A stretch of DNA of 64,000 bases. It comes from Belnapia moabensis DSM 16746 (GTDB taxonomy: Bacteria; Pseudomonadota; Alphaproteobacteria; Acetobacterales; Acetobacteraceae). The position numbers and the translations under genes are program-made. The notes beneath the pieces are model-generated. The model was not told where the DNA came from, ran no database searches, and saw nothing but the letters and a program-made list of their open reading frames with translations. Positions 9,998 to 18,504 of this stretch are shown here, one piece after another (position 1 is the first letter of the stretch; every line of letters begins with the position of its first letter). The DNA is taken from positions 168,480 through 232,479 of the forward strand of contig NZ_JQKB01000001.1 of assembly GCF_000745835.1 (NCBI RefSeq). The letters are read 5' to 3'.

Positions 9998-10952
9998 TCC
10001 CCTCGGCGCGGATGAGGTCCCCCATCCGCTGACGCTGATCGGCGAAGAAGGCGCCGAACTCGTCCGGCCCGCTGCCGACCGGGATCATGCCGATCTCGCC
10101 GAGGCGCTTCACCGCCGCCGGGTCCCGCATCCCGGCCGCCGCGGCCTCGGCCAGCCGGTTGACCGCCAGCTCCGGCGTCCCCCGCGGCGCGTAGAAGCCG
10201 AGCCAGTCATAGATGTCGAAGCTGGGGAAACCCTGCTCGGCAACGGTCGGCACGGAAGGCAGGTTCACCAGCCGTTCCTTGGTGCTGACGGCAATGCCCC
10301 GCAGCCGCCCCTCGATCACCAGTGGCGCCGCTTGCGGCAGGGTGGAAAAGACGAATTCCGCATCCCCGGCCAGGATTCCCGCCACCGAGGCCGCCCCGCC
10401 CCGGTAGGAGACATGGTTAGCCGTGACCCCCGCCTGCCGCAGCAGCATCGCCGGCGCCAGATGCGTCGCCGTCCCGGTGCCGGAAGAGGCATAGGGAATC
10501 TGCCCCGGTGCCGTCCGCAGCCGCGCCAGCAGCCCCTGCAGGTCCTTGGCCGGGTGGTCCGGCCGCACGACGCAGATCAGCGGCGACTTCACCATCTGGC
10601 TGATCGGCAGCAGCGCCGTGGCGAAATCATAGGGCAGCCCAGGAATCAGCGGGTTGTTCACCGCCCCCGCCGCCGTATCGGCCAGCGCCGTGTAGCCATC
10701 CGGCGCCGCCTGGGCGACGACCCCGGCCCCGACCGAGCCGCTCGCCCCCGCCCGGTTCTCCAGCACCACCGGCTGGCCCAGCACCTGCTGCATCGCGGGC
10801 GCCGCCAGCCGCATCGGGATATCCGCCCCGCCCCCCGGCGGCCAGGAGATGACGATACGCACCGGCCTGATTGGCCATGCCTCGGCGCGGGCCAGATGCG
10901 GCAGGGCGAGCGCCGCCGCCAGCAGCGGGCGGCGGGGGATGCGATGCGGCAT
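9984..10952 (-). CDS. Bug/TctC-type periplasmic solute-binding protein
   Basis: 322 residues with an N-terminal signal peptide (RRPLLAAALALPHLARA) and the tripartite tricarboxylate transporter receptor pattern: RPVRIVISWPPGGGADIPMRLA, VLENRAGASGSVGAG, PDGYTALAD, and a C-terminal RMGDLIRAEGIRVE. Such receptors bind carboxylates or amides and are often orphans far from TctA/TctB, as here. ATG 10952 is chosen because GGGAGG sits at ideal distance; an ATG ten residues upstream lacks one. The ligand is unknown. It is convergent and overlapping with metF. Confidence 0.88.
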   Translation of the reverse strand: MPHRIPRRPLLAAALALPHLARAEAWPIRPVRIVISWPPGGGADIPMRLAAPAMQQVLGQPVVLENRAGASGSVGAGVVAQAAPDGYTALADTAAGAVNNPLIPGLPYDFATALLPISQMVKSPLICVVRPDHPAKDLQGLLARLRTAPGQIPYASSGTGTATHLAPAMLLRQAGVTANHVSYRGGAASVAGILAGDAEFVFSTLPQAAPLVIEGRLRGIAVSTKERLVNLPSVPTVAEQGFPSFDIYDWLGFYAPRGTPELAVNRLAEAAAAGMRDPAAVKRLGEIGMIPVGSGPDEFGAFFADQRQRMGDLIRAEGIRVE

Positions 10953-11070
10953 GGCGAACCTCCCTTGGGCTTTGGCGCTCATCCTGCCGCCAAGCGCCGC
11001 AGCCCGAAAGGCTTTGGGCGCCGGCCGCGTCTGGGCCTACACTCCGCGCAACGCCAAGGAGGAAATGGCG

Positions 11071-11883
11071 ATGCAGCAGCAAGGCCCGCTGAGCGCGGAA
11101 CAACTCCGCCAATTCGAGGAGGAGGGCTGGCTCTTCCTCCCCGAGACCTTCAGTCCCGAGGAGGTCGCCGTCCTCGCCCGCGAGGCGGAGGCGATCTATG
11201 CCGAGAACCGCCCGGAGATCTGGCGGGAGAAATCCGGCGCCCCGCGCACCGCCTTCGCCGCCCATACCTTCAACGAGGTATTTCGCCTGCTCGGCGCCCA
11301 TCCGCGGCTGATCGGCCCGGTGGAGCAGATCTTCGGCGAGCGGCTCTACATGCATCAGTTCAAGATCAACGCGAAGGCCGCCTTCACCGGCGATGTCTGG
11401 CAATGGCACCAGGATTACGGCACCTGGAAGCGCGATGACGGCATGCCCGAACCTCGCGCCATGAACATCGCCGTCTTCCTCGACGAGGTAATGCCGATCA
11501 ACGGCCCCCTAATGCTGATCCCCCGCAGTCAGGCGCATGGCACGCTCGAGGCCGGCCACGACACCAGCACCACCTCCTACCCGCTCTGGACCCTCGATGA
11601 CGCGATGGTGACCCGGTTGGTGCAGGAGGGCGGTATCGTCGCACCCACCGGCAAGCCGGGCGGAGTGCTGATGTTCCACGGCAACCTCGTCCATGGCTCC
11701 GCGCCAAACATCACCCCTTATCCGCGGAAGATCGTCTACCTGACGCTCAACGCCGTCTCGAACCACATCCGCACCCCGACCCGGCCGGACTGGATCGCCC
11801 ACCGCGACTTCACCCCGATCGACCCGGTCCCGGCCGAGGCGCTGACCGACTACGCAAGGCGCTGGAAGCAGGCCGCCGAATAG
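11071..11883 (+). CDS. Phytanoyl-CoA dioxygenase family protein, EctD-like
   Basis: 270 residues, a 2-oxoglutarate/Fe(II) dioxygenase. The metal motif is seen as WQWHQDYGTWKRDDGMPEP (His-x-Asp) with a distal His in FHGNLVHGSAPNITPYPRKIVYL, followed by Arg for 2-oxoglutarate. The first motif closely resembles the ectoine hydroxylase signature (WHSDFETWH.EDGMP), but several diagnostic residues differ and no ectABC genes are near, so the substrate is open. AAGGAGG lies eight bases before ATG 11071; ATG 11065, two codons earlier, is too close to it. It stands alone, divergent from the Bug gene. Confidence 0.85.
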   Translation: MQQQGPLSAEQLRQFEEEGWLFLPETFSPEEVAVLAREAEAIYAENRPEIWREKSGAPRTAFAAHTFNEVFRLLGAHPRLIGPVEQIFGERLYMHQFKINAKAAFTGDVWQWHQDYGTWKRDDGMPEPRAMNIAVFLDEVMPINGPLMLIPRSQAHGTLEAGHDTSTTSYPLWTLDDAMVTRLVQEGGIVAPTGKPGGVLMFHGNLVHGSAPNITPYPRKIVYLTLNAVSNHIRTPTRPDWIAHRDFTPIDPVPAEALTDYARRWKQAAE

Positions 11884-11936
11884 GCATCCCCGCCGGCTCT
11901 CGCCCGTTGCTGCCTCCGACAACAGAGGAGGCAGCG

Positions 11937-12416
11937 ATGTCAGGCTCCGGCGAGATTCGCCCGCATATGGAAGTGGTTGGCGCCGATGGCGTGCACGTCG
12001 GCACCGTGGACGGGCTGGAGCGTGGTGCGATCAAGCTGACGCGCCAGGACGACCCCGACGGCACCGGCCGGCACCATCACCACATCCCGCTCGGCGCCAT
12101 TCGCATGATCGAGGGCGACCGGGTCTGGCTCACCATGCCGGCCGGCCAAGCCCGCGCCATGGCCGTCGGTGGCCAGTCGCCGGAGGATATGGAGGAGGGC
12201 AGCGCCGCCACCGACGAGGCCGGCATCGCCCGCCCGGACCGCACCGGCGTTTCGCCGATGGAGGGCGGCGCCACCGGCAACATCCATGGCGGCGGCACCA
12301 TGGCGCCGAACGGCGGCGGGGCAGGGGGCACCGCCGCCTACAGCCAGGGCAGTGGCGGCGGCATCGCCCATGACCCGAACATGGACCCGAGCGGCCGCGG
12401 CGACCCGGATCTGTAA
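11937..12416 (+). CDS. DUF2171 domain protein
   Basis: 159 residues. Residues about 6-75 are the DUF2171 fold, a PRC-barrel-like strand set: PHMEVVGADGVHVGTVDGLE, an HHHHIPLGAIRMIEGDRVWLT segment, then a low-complexity Gly/Asp tail with GGAGGTAAYSQGSGGG. No signal peptide or membrane segment is visible, so it is probably cytosolic. The family often appears in stress-related contexts, but no function is proven. GAGGAGG is well placed before ATG 11937. It is followed by a hairpin and the convergent RTX/GH16 gene. Confidence 0.8.
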   Translation: MSGSGEIRPHMEVVGADGVHVGTVDGLERGAIKLTRQDDPDGTGRHHHHIPLGAIRMIEGDRVWLTMPAGQARAMAVGGQSPEDMEEGSAATDEAGIARPDRTGVSPMEGGATGNIHGGGTMAPNGGGAGGTAAYSQGSGGGIAHDPNMDPSGRGDPDL

Positions 12417-12421
12417 GCCGA

Positions 12422-12445
12422 CGGGGCCGCTACGCGGCGGCCCCG
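12422..12445. terminator. Strong GC hairpin between convergent genes
   Basis: A 9-bp perfect stem (CGGGGCCGC / GCGGCCCCG) with a 6-nt loop, five bases after the DUF2171 stop and ten before the end of the opposing RTX/GH16 gene. It could terminate both. No T-run follows. Confidence 0.55.
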
Positions 12446-12454
12446 CCTCATTCC

Positions 12455-14323
12455 TCAGCCGTGCCACTCATAGACGCGGACGAAATCGACCATGATGTCG
12501 TAGCGTCCCGGCGCATCCGCCCCTGGCACGCCGCCATACCAGGTGTCGCTCGGCGCCCCGACATGGCCCTGGAGCCCGACCGTCATCTTCATGCTCGGGA
12601 TGTTCTGCGTGAAGGTATGGATCGCCTGGCCGTCGACAGTCATCGTCACCCGGTCCGGCGTCCATTCCAGCCCGTAGACATGCCATTGGGTCAGGTCGAC
12701 GTCGTAGTTGTGGCTCTCGAAGACATCGCCGCCGGTCACCGGATCGGGCCAGTGCTGGGTGACCATCCCATCGCCTTTCGGCGTCTCGAGGATGTCGAGC
12801 TCCGGCGGCCAGACCCCGTTCGCCGCCGGCCAGAGCAGGAAGCATGGACCCATCCCCGTCACCTCGGCGCTCATCTTCGCCATGATCTCCACCTTGCCAT
12901 AGGTGAAGGCGAAGCCCGGGTTCCACTGGTTCGGCGTGGTCGAAAGGCCGCCCGTCGCCCAGCTTCCATCGGCCATCCTGGTGATGCCGATGTCGAGCAT
13001 CCCGTTGCCGACGCTGACCTGCGAGTTGTCCCAGCGGAAGGCGTTGTTCCAGTAGGTCGAGCCGCCATAGCTGATTGGCCACTTCGTCGGGTCGACCCGC
13101 GTGCCGCTGAACTCGTCCTGAAAGATGAGCCCGCCGAACTCGTCCGAACCGCTGGAAGGCGCGTAGGTCCAGGGCGGATCGACCAAGGTGTTCATCCAGG
13201 CATCGGTGACGCCGGCCAGCATCACCGTATCGCCCGTGCCCGGCCCGTAATGCACCAGCGTACCGCTGACGCCGTTGACCGTCGCCGCCTCCTGCCAGAC
13301 CGCGAAGGTCCCGTCTGTGGCGATGGAAAGCCGGTCCTCGCCCGGCTTGAAGTCGGTGATGACGTCGGCGCCGTCGCCCGGCTTGAGGACGAAGACGTCG
13401 GCCCCGGCGCCACCGGTCAGGGTGTCGTTGCCGAGACCGCCGGTGATGGTGTCGTTGCCAAGATCGCCGTTGATCGTGTCCGCGCCGAACTTACCGGTCA
13501 GCACGTCGTTGTCCGCTGTGCCGGTGAGGTTGAGGTTGTCGGACGGCGGTGGCGCCTCGAAGAAGGAGAAGCTTTTCATCCCTGTCGAGGTCAGGTTGAG
13601 GCTGGAATCCGCGACCTCCTGCCCGGCATAGGTCGCGCCGCCGACATAGAGGTTGCGGTCCTGCGCCAGCGACCCGCCCCAGCCGTCATTGAGGAAATTG
13701 ACCTCGACCTTGTGGATGCCCGCCGCCCAGTCGCCCTTTAGGGTCAGCGTGTCGTACTGGCCGGAGCTGCGCAGCGCAGAGGCGGTGAAGGTGCCGCCGA
13801 TCTGCACGCCGTCCACCTTCACCGTGTACTGCGCGCTGCCGCTCCAGGCATCCTGATTGATCTTCAGCACTAGGCTGTCCGGTCCCGTCCCGGCAGTGAG
13901 CAACCTGGGTGGGAAAGGATCCGCCGGCGGCTGTTCCGTGAAGGAGAAGCTTTGCACCCCGGAGCGTCCGAGGTTGAGCGCCGCGCCGCTGACCGCCAGC
14001 CCGGCATAGGCGGCGCTTTCGACGTAGAGGTTGCGGTCGGTGTCGCTTGTCCCGCCCCAGCCATCGTTGAGGAAGTTGACCTCTACCTTGTGGGTGCCGG
14101 CTGCCCAGTCTCCCTTCAAGGTCAGGGTGTCGACCTGCCCCGAGCCGCGCAAGGCGGAGGCGGTGAAGGTGCCGCCGATCTGCACGCCGTCCACCTTCAC
14201 GGTGTACTGCGCGCTGCCCTGCCACTGGTCCTGGGTGATCTTCAGCACCAGGCTGTCCGGCCCCGTCCCTGCGGTGAGGGAGACCGGGTTGAACACCGTC
14301 TGCGCCTTGTTCGCCGCCGGCAC
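12455..14323 (-). CDS. CBM60-CBM60-RTX-GH16 secreted glycan hydrolase (downstream part of a split frame)
   Basis: 622 codons from GTG 14323. Domains in order: two tandem Ca-dependent carbohydrate-binding modules of CBM60 type (about 16-141 and 142-260, each with GSAQYTVKVDGVQIGGTF), an RTX calcium-binding repeat block (about 268-345, GGLGNDTLTGGAGADVF), and a GH16 catalytic domain (about 395-622). The GH16 nucleophile/acid-base motif is PPELDILETP, with E508, D510 and E513. It probably cleaves a beta-glucan-like or exopolysaccharide chain outside the cell, and RTX repeats suggest type I secretion. The frame continues upstream without shift into the small RTX gene at 14342-14662, separated only by a TAG; GTG 14323 has no ribosome binding site. 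Either a pseudogene piece or a coupled second cistron. Confidence 0.75.
   Translation of the reverse strand: MPAANKAQTVFNPVSLTAGTGPDSLVLKITQDQWQGSAQYTVKVDGVQIGGTFTASALRGSGQVDTLTLKGDWAAGTHKVEVNFLNDGWGGTSDTDRNLYVESAAYAGLAVSGAALNLGRSGVQSFSFTEQPPADPFPPRLLTAGTGPDSLVLKINQDAWSGSAQYTVKVDGVQIGGTFTASALRSSGQYDTLTLKGDWAAGIHKVEVNFLNDGWGGSLAQDRNLYVGGATYAGQEVADSSLNLTSTGMKSFSFFEAPPPSDNLNLTGTADNDVLTGKFGADTINGDLGNDTITGGLGNDTLTGGAGADVFVLKPGDGADVITDFKPGEDRLSIATDGTFAVWQEAATVNGVSGTLVHYGPGTGDTVMLAGVTDAWMNTLVDPPWTYAPSSGSDEFGGLIFQDEFSGTRVDPTKWPISYGGSTYWNNAFRWDNSQVSVGNGMLDIGITRMADGSWATGGLSTTPNQWNPGFAFTYGKVEIMAKMSAEVTGMGPCFLLWPAANGVWPPELDILETPKGDGMVTQHWPDPVTGGDVFESHNYDVDLTQWHVYGLEWTPDRVTMTVDGQAIHTFTQNIPSMKMTVGLQGHVGAPSDTWYGGVPGADAPGRYDIMVDFVRVYEWHG
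13547..14278 (-). repeat. Tandem duplication of the CBM60 module (378-bp period)
   Basis: Two copies in the GH16 gene, offset by exactly 378 bp (126 codons). Unit 1 is 13901-14278; unit 2 is 13547-13900, slightly shorter at its C-terminal end. Long stretches, such as the one encoding VKVDGVQIGGTFTASALR, are almost identical at DNA level, so the duplication looks recent or kept homogeneous. Confidence 0.8.
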
Positions 14324-14341
14324 CAGCGCCGGGTTGGTCAG

Positions 14342-14662
14342 CTATTCCAGCTTGAGGTTGGTGATCCCGGCCAGGAAAATAGAATCGCTCCAGGAACCAT
14401 TATACACGATGCTGGTCCCGTAGATGCCGTTAACGGTGGTCTGGTACACCCAGGGGTTGTAGGTGCCGCTGGCAATGGACAGCCGGTCCACCCCAAGCTG
14501 GAAGTCGTTGATGATGTCCGCCCCATCACCGGTCTTGAACGTGAAGAGGTCTGCCCCGGCCCCGCCAGTCATCAGATCGGCACCCGTGCCGCCGGTGATG
14601 GTGTCGAGCCCCGCTGCACCCTTCAATGTGTCTTTGCCGGAGGTACCTGTGATGACGGGCAT
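14342..14662 (-). CDS. Short RTX calcium-binding protein, in frame with the GH16 gene
   Basis: 106 residues from ATG 14662: one RTX block (GTSGKDTLKGAAGLDTITGG, then GGAGADLFTF) followed by GDGADIINDFQLGVDRLSI. It is a paralogue of the RTX block inside the GH16 protein (compare GDGADVITDFKPGEDRLSI). Its TAG stop at 14342-14344 lies in the same reading frame as the following CBM60-CBM60-RTX-GH16 sequence, which continues after it with 21 bases before GTG 14323. So the ancestral protein was probably RTX-CBM60-CBM60-RTX-GH16, now interrupted. No classical signal peptide, as expected for type I secretion substrates, whose signal is C-terminal. Confidence 0.6.
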   Translation of the reverse strand: MPVITGTSGKDTLKGAAGLDTITGGTGADLMTGGAGADLFTFKTGDGADIINDFQLGVDRLSIASGTYNPWVYQTTVNGIYGTSIVYNGSWSDSIFLAGITNLKLE

Positions 14663-14753
14663 GGGAAATCTCGCTGTGACAACCGGGGAGCGCCTCTCGG
14701 TTCCCTTATGCAACCCCGAGTTGATGTTACCGTCAAACTAAAACCCCGTGAAC

Positions 14754-14777
14754 TGCAACTAATCCGCGTGAGTTGCA
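14754..14777. promoter_or_regulatory. Inverted repeat upstream of the RTX/GH16 locus
   Basis: TGCAACT - 10 bases - AGTTGCA, 7-bp perfect arms in a locally AT-rich patch (about 14720-14780), 92 bases before the RTX ATG (minus) and 155 bases before uvrD (plus). The spacing fits a dimeric regulator's operator. No regulator gene is adjacent. Confidence 0.4.
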
Positions 14778-14931
14778 TCAAGCTCTGGCGAGGATGCGCC
14801 TGCCAGCGCCAGCCGCACCCAGCCCGTCCGGCGGTCCCGTGCCATGGAGCCCGGACGAGGCGAGGGGGCAGGCAAGGGCAGGGAGTGCCGATGCGGTTGG
14901 AGAGGTTCGTCGAAGGTTCTATAGCTGAGGG

Positions 14932-17151
14932 GTGTCCGCACCACTCCCCACCCCCGCATCCTCCGGCGACGACTACCTCGCCCGCCTCAACCCCGAGCAG
15001 CGGGAGGCGGTCGAGACCCTCGACGGCCCAGTGCTGATCCTGGCCGGCGCCGGCACCGGCAAGACCCGCGTGTTGACCACGCGCTTCGCCCATCTGCTGA
15101 AATCCGGCCGCGCCTGGCCAGGCCAGGTCCTCGCCGTCACCTTCACCAACAAGGCGGCGCGGGAGATGCGCGAGCGCGTTTCCGCCATCCTTGGTCAGCC
15201 CGCCGAGGGCCTCTGGCTCGGCACCTTCCACGCCCTCTGCGCGCGGATGCTTCGCCGCCATGCGGAGTTCGTCGGCCTCACCAGCGGCTTCACCATCCTC
15301 GACACCGACGACCAGATGCGCCTGCTGAAGCAGGTGATGGAGGCCGCCGGTATCGATTTGAAGCGCTGGCCCGCCCAGGGGCTCATGGGCCAGATTCAGC
15401 GCTGGAAGGACCGCGGCCTCGCCCCCGACCGCGTGACGCCGGCCGAGGACACCGACTACGCCGCGGGCAAAGCGCGTGGCCTCTACGCCGCCTACCAGTC
15501 CCGCCTGCGCGACCTCAATTGCTGCGACTTCGGCGACCTGATGCTGCATGTGACGGAGATCTTCCGCACCCGGCCGGAGGTGCTGGCGGACTGGCAGCGG
15601 CGCCTGCGCTACATCCTGGTCGACGAGTACCAGGACACCAACCTCGTCCAGTACTACTGGCTCCGCCTGCTGGCGCAGTCGCACCGCAACATCTGCTGCG
15701 TCGGCGACGACGACCAGTCGATCTATTCCTGGCGCGGCGCCGAGATCGAGAACATCCTCCGTTTCGAGAAGGACTTCCCGAACGCCAAGGTCGTCCGCCT
15801 CGAGAGCAACTACCGCTCGACCAAGCCGATCCTGGCGGCGGCCTCTCATCTTATTGCCCACAATAGCGGCCGCCTCGGCAAGACGCTGCGCGCCGGCCGC
15901 AACGATGCCGAAGGCGACAAGGTCCGCGTCGTCTCGCTCTGGGACTCCGAAGAGGAGGCTCGCATGGTCGGCGAGCGGATCGAGGCTTTCAAGCGCAGCG
16001 GCCACAAGCTGGCGGAGATCGCCATCTTGGTCCGCGCCGGCTTCCAGACCCGCGCCTTCGAGGAGCGTCTGATCACCCTCGGCCTGCCCTACCGCGTCAT
16101 CGGCGGGCTCAAATTCTACGAGCGCGCCGAAATCCGCGATGCCATGGCCTATCTCCGCGTCCTCGCACAGCCGGCCGACGATCTGGCCTTCGAGCGCATC
16201 GTCAACACGCCGAAGCGCGGCCTCGGCGACACGGCGATGCGCCGCATGCACGAGATCGCCCGCGCTGAGAGCATCCCGCTCGCAGCCGCCGCGCATCGCC
16301 TGCTGCCGAACCTCACCGCCAAGCCCCGCGCCGCCCTCGGCGAGCTGTTGCACGGCTTCGCCCGCTGGCGCGAGGGGCTGTCGAAGGAAGGCCATGTCGT
16401 CGTCGCCGCGACGCTGCTCGACGAGAGCGGCTACACCGAAATGTGGAAGCAGGACAAATCGCCCGAGGCTCCCGGCCGGCTCGAGAACCTGAAGGAGTTC
16501 ATCCGCGCCCTCGGCGAATTCGAAAGCCTCGCCGGCTTCCTCGAACACGTCGCCCTGGTGATGGAGAACGACGAGAATTCGGACGGCGACCGCCTTTCGC
16601 TGATGACGCTGCACGCGGCGAAAGGCCTTGAGTTCGACACCGTCTTCCTCCCCGGCTGGGAGGAGGGCCTCTTCCCCCACTCCCGCGCCATGGAAGAGGG
16701 CGGCGAGAAGGGCCTCGAGGAGGAGCGCCGCCTCGCTTACGTGGGCATCACCCGCGCCCGCAAGCAGGCCATCATCTCCGCCGCCGCCAACCGACGCATC
16801 TACGGCAACTGGTCCGCCTCCGTCCCCAGCCGCTTCCTCGACGAACTGCCGGCCGCCCATATCCAGCGCGAGGGCAGCGCCAGCATGGCCCGCCAGCGCG
16901 TGGCGGAGATGCCCTCCGTCTTCACCGGCGCCGGTGGCCTGCAATCCCGCAAGCCGCGGGTGATCGAGGCCGGCGCCTGGGAAGTCCAGTCACGCCCCTC
17001 CCACGCCCAGCCGCTGAAACCCGGTGAGCGCGTCTTCCACAAGAAATTCGGCTATGGCCGGGTGACGGCGGTGGACGACAACCGCGTCGAGGTCGATTTC
17101 GAGAAGTCGGACCCCAAGCGGGTGCTCGACAGCTTCCTGGAGCGTGCCTGA
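14932..17151 (+). CDS. uvrD: UvrD/PcrA-type DNA helicase II
   Basis: 739 residues, superfamily 1 helicase. Motif I (Walker A) AGAGTGKT lies at 38-45, motif Ia AVTFTNKAAREMRERV, motif II VDEYQDTN, motif III GDDDQSIYSWRGAE, motif IV ESNYRST, motif V LMTLHAAKGLEFDTVFLPG, and motif VI RRLAYVGITRA. The C-terminal FHKKFGYGRVTAVDDNRVEVDF is the RNA-polymerase/UvrB-interacting Tudor-like fold. It unwinds DNA in nucleotide excision and mismatch repair. The start is GTG 14932 with GAGG directly adjacent, so the exact start is a little uncertain. The stop overlaps the prmA ATG by one base. Confidence 0.95.
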   Translation: MSAPLPTPASSGDDYLARLNPEQREAVETLDGPVLILAGAGTGKTRVLTTRFAHLLKSGRAWPGQVLAVTFTNKAAREMRERVSAILGQPAEGLWLGTFHALCARMLRRHAEFVGLTSGFTILDTDDQMRLLKQVMEAAGIDLKRWPAQGLMGQIQRWKDRGLAPDRVTPAEDTDYAAGKARGLYAAYQSRLRDLNCCDFGDLMLHVTEIFRTRPEVLADWQRRLRYILVDEYQDTNLVQYYWLRLLAQSHRNICCVGDDDQSIYSWRGAEIENILRFEKDFPNAKVVRLESNYRSTKPILAAASHLIAHNSGRLGKTLRAGRNDAEGDKVRVVSLWDSEEEARMVGERIEAFKRSGHKLAEIAILVRAGFQTRAFEERLITLGLPYRVIGGLKFYERAEIRDAMAYLRVLAQPADDLAFERIVNTPKRGLGDTAMRRMHEIARAESIPLAAAAHRLLPNLTAKPRAALGELLHGFARWREGLSKEGHVVVAATLLDESGYTEMWKQDKSPEAPGRLENLKEFIRALGEFESLAGFLEHVALVMENDENSDGDRLSLMTLHAAKGLEFDTVFLPGWEEGLFPHSRAMEEGGEKGLEEERRLAYVGITRARKQAIISAAANRRIYGNWSASVPSRFLDELPAAHIQREGSASMARQRVAEMPSVFTGAGGLQSRKPRVIEAGAWEVQSRPSHAQPLKPGERVFHKKFGYGRVTAVDDNRVEVDFEKSDPKRVLDSFLERA

Positions 17152-18038
17152 TGCTCTCCCGCCGCCGCGCCGAGCCGCTCGAGCTGCTCACCATCGAGGG
17201 CCTGCCCGAGCCCGCCCTCCCGACCTTCGAGGCGGCGCTGCAGACCGTCTGCGCGACCGTCGCCTATTTCCGCGAGGAGCCGGCCGAGACTTGGCGCATC
17301 GAGGGTGTCCGCGAGGCCGGCGCCCGGGATGACGAACTCGCTGGCGCCCTGGCCCTCGCCGCCCTGGTCACCGGCATCGACCCGCCAACGCTGCAGGCCG
17401 GCCCGATCGAGGCCGAAGGCTGGCTCGCCCGCACACTCCAGAGTTTCCCCGAGGCGCCAATCGGCCGCCGCTTTCTGATCCGCCCGACCCACCTGCCGAA
17501 CCCGCGGGAGTATGGTCGCATCGTCCTGCGTCTTGATGCCGGCCTCGCCTTCGGCAGCGGCGAGCACGCCTCGACCCAGGGCTGCCTTATGGCTTTCGAG
17601 GGGATGGCGCATCGCCGCCCGCGCCGGATGCTCGATCTCGGCACCGGCTCGGCGATCCTCGCCCTGGCCGCAGCGAAATGGTTGAAGCGCCCCGTCCTTG
17701 CGACCGATATCGACCCCTGGTCGGTCCGCGTCGCGGCGGAGAATGCGGCGCTGAACGGGGTGCAGCGCCTGCTGCATCCGCGCCTGGCGGATGGCTGGAA
17801 AAGCCGGGCGATGCAGGCCCGGCGCTATGACCTGATCTTCGCCAATATCCTGGCGCGGCCGCTCTGCGCCATGGCGCATGAGCTGGCGGCGCATCTGGCC
17901 CCAGGCGGCACCGCCATCCTCGCCGGGCTGCTCGGCAGCCAGGCGCGGCTGGTGCTGGCGGCACATCGCCGCCAGGGCCTCAGGCTGGAGCGGCGCATCG
18001 ATATCGGCGCCTGGACCACGCTGGTCCTGCGCCGGTAG
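17151..18038 (+). CDS. prmA: Ribosomal protein L11 methyltransferase
   Basis: 295 residues. The N-terminal part (about 1-125) is the substrate-binding domain; the C-terminal part is a class I SAM methyltransferase with AFGSGEHASTQGCL, the SAM loop MLDLGTGSAILALAAA and the PrmA-type catalytic motif FANILARPL. It trimethylates L11 on its N-terminus and lysines. It is translationally coupled to uvrD through a TGATG overlap. The function of the product is not linked to repair; the pairing appears to be operon convenience. Confidence 0.92.
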   Translation: MLSRRRAEPLELLTIEGLPEPALPTFEAALQTVCATVAYFREEPAETWRIEGVREAGARDDELAGALALAALVTGIDPPTLQAGPIEAEGWLARTLQSFPEAPIGRRFLIRPTHLPNPREYGRIVLRLDAGLAFGSGEHASTQGCLMAFEGMAHRRPRRMLDLGTGSAILALAAAKWLKRPVLATDIDPWSVRVAAENAALNGVQRLLHPRLADGWKSRAMQARRYDLIFANILARPLCAMAHELAAHLAPGGTAILAGLLGSQARLVLAAHRRQGLRLERRIDIGAWTTLVLRR

Positions 18039-18052
18039 CGATGCCTCCTGCC

Positions 18053-18331
18053 TTAGCGCTTCAGCTCGCCGCGGACGACGCTATCGAGATCGCCGCGGGT
18101 CAGGCCGATATCGGTCAGCTCGCGCTCGGAGAGCGAGGCCAGCTCGGCGCGCAGCCGGGCCCGGGCCGGCCAACCGACGATCGCATCGGCGATCCGCGCC
18201 AGGCCGCGCAGCAGGGCCGCCTGGTTCGCGCGGCCAGCCGCCTCGCGAAGCGAAGCGATCTGCTCGGCGGCGGGGTTGCGGGGCAGGGGGAGGAGCAGGG
18301 CTGCCTCCGCCTTGGTCATGCGGGCGTCCAT
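18053..18331 (-). CDS. Small DUF1127 protein
   Basis: 92 residues from ATG 18331. The C-terminal 40 residues hold RARLRAELASLSERELTDIGL, the DUF1127 pattern (arginine-rich, often a regulatory RNA- or protein-binding small protein of alphaproteobacteria). The N-terminal half is Ala/Leu-rich. A longer frame reaching 18439 adds a Cys/Gln segment with no family similarity. It is convergent with prmA (14-base gap) and divergent from the aminopeptidase gene, sharing a 173-base intergenic region with it. Start choice is moderately sure. Confidence 0.7.
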   Translation of the reverse strand: MDARMTKAEAALLLPLPRNPAAEQIASLREAAGRANQAALLRGLARIADAIVGWPARARLRAELASLSERELTDIGLTRGDLDSVVRGELKR

Positions 18332-18504
18332 TGTCTGGGTTCCAATCCTTGCGAGGCGGTCTTTCCCGTCTCGCTTCGCACTGCAGCAATTAGGCACGAA
18401 AGCAGATTGTTGCCCGTGCGAAGAGCACAGCAGAGCCATGCGACTGGCGCAGGCCTTTCTGAAATACCCTGCATTTTTGCTTTACCAATTCGTGAGGACT
18501 GCCG

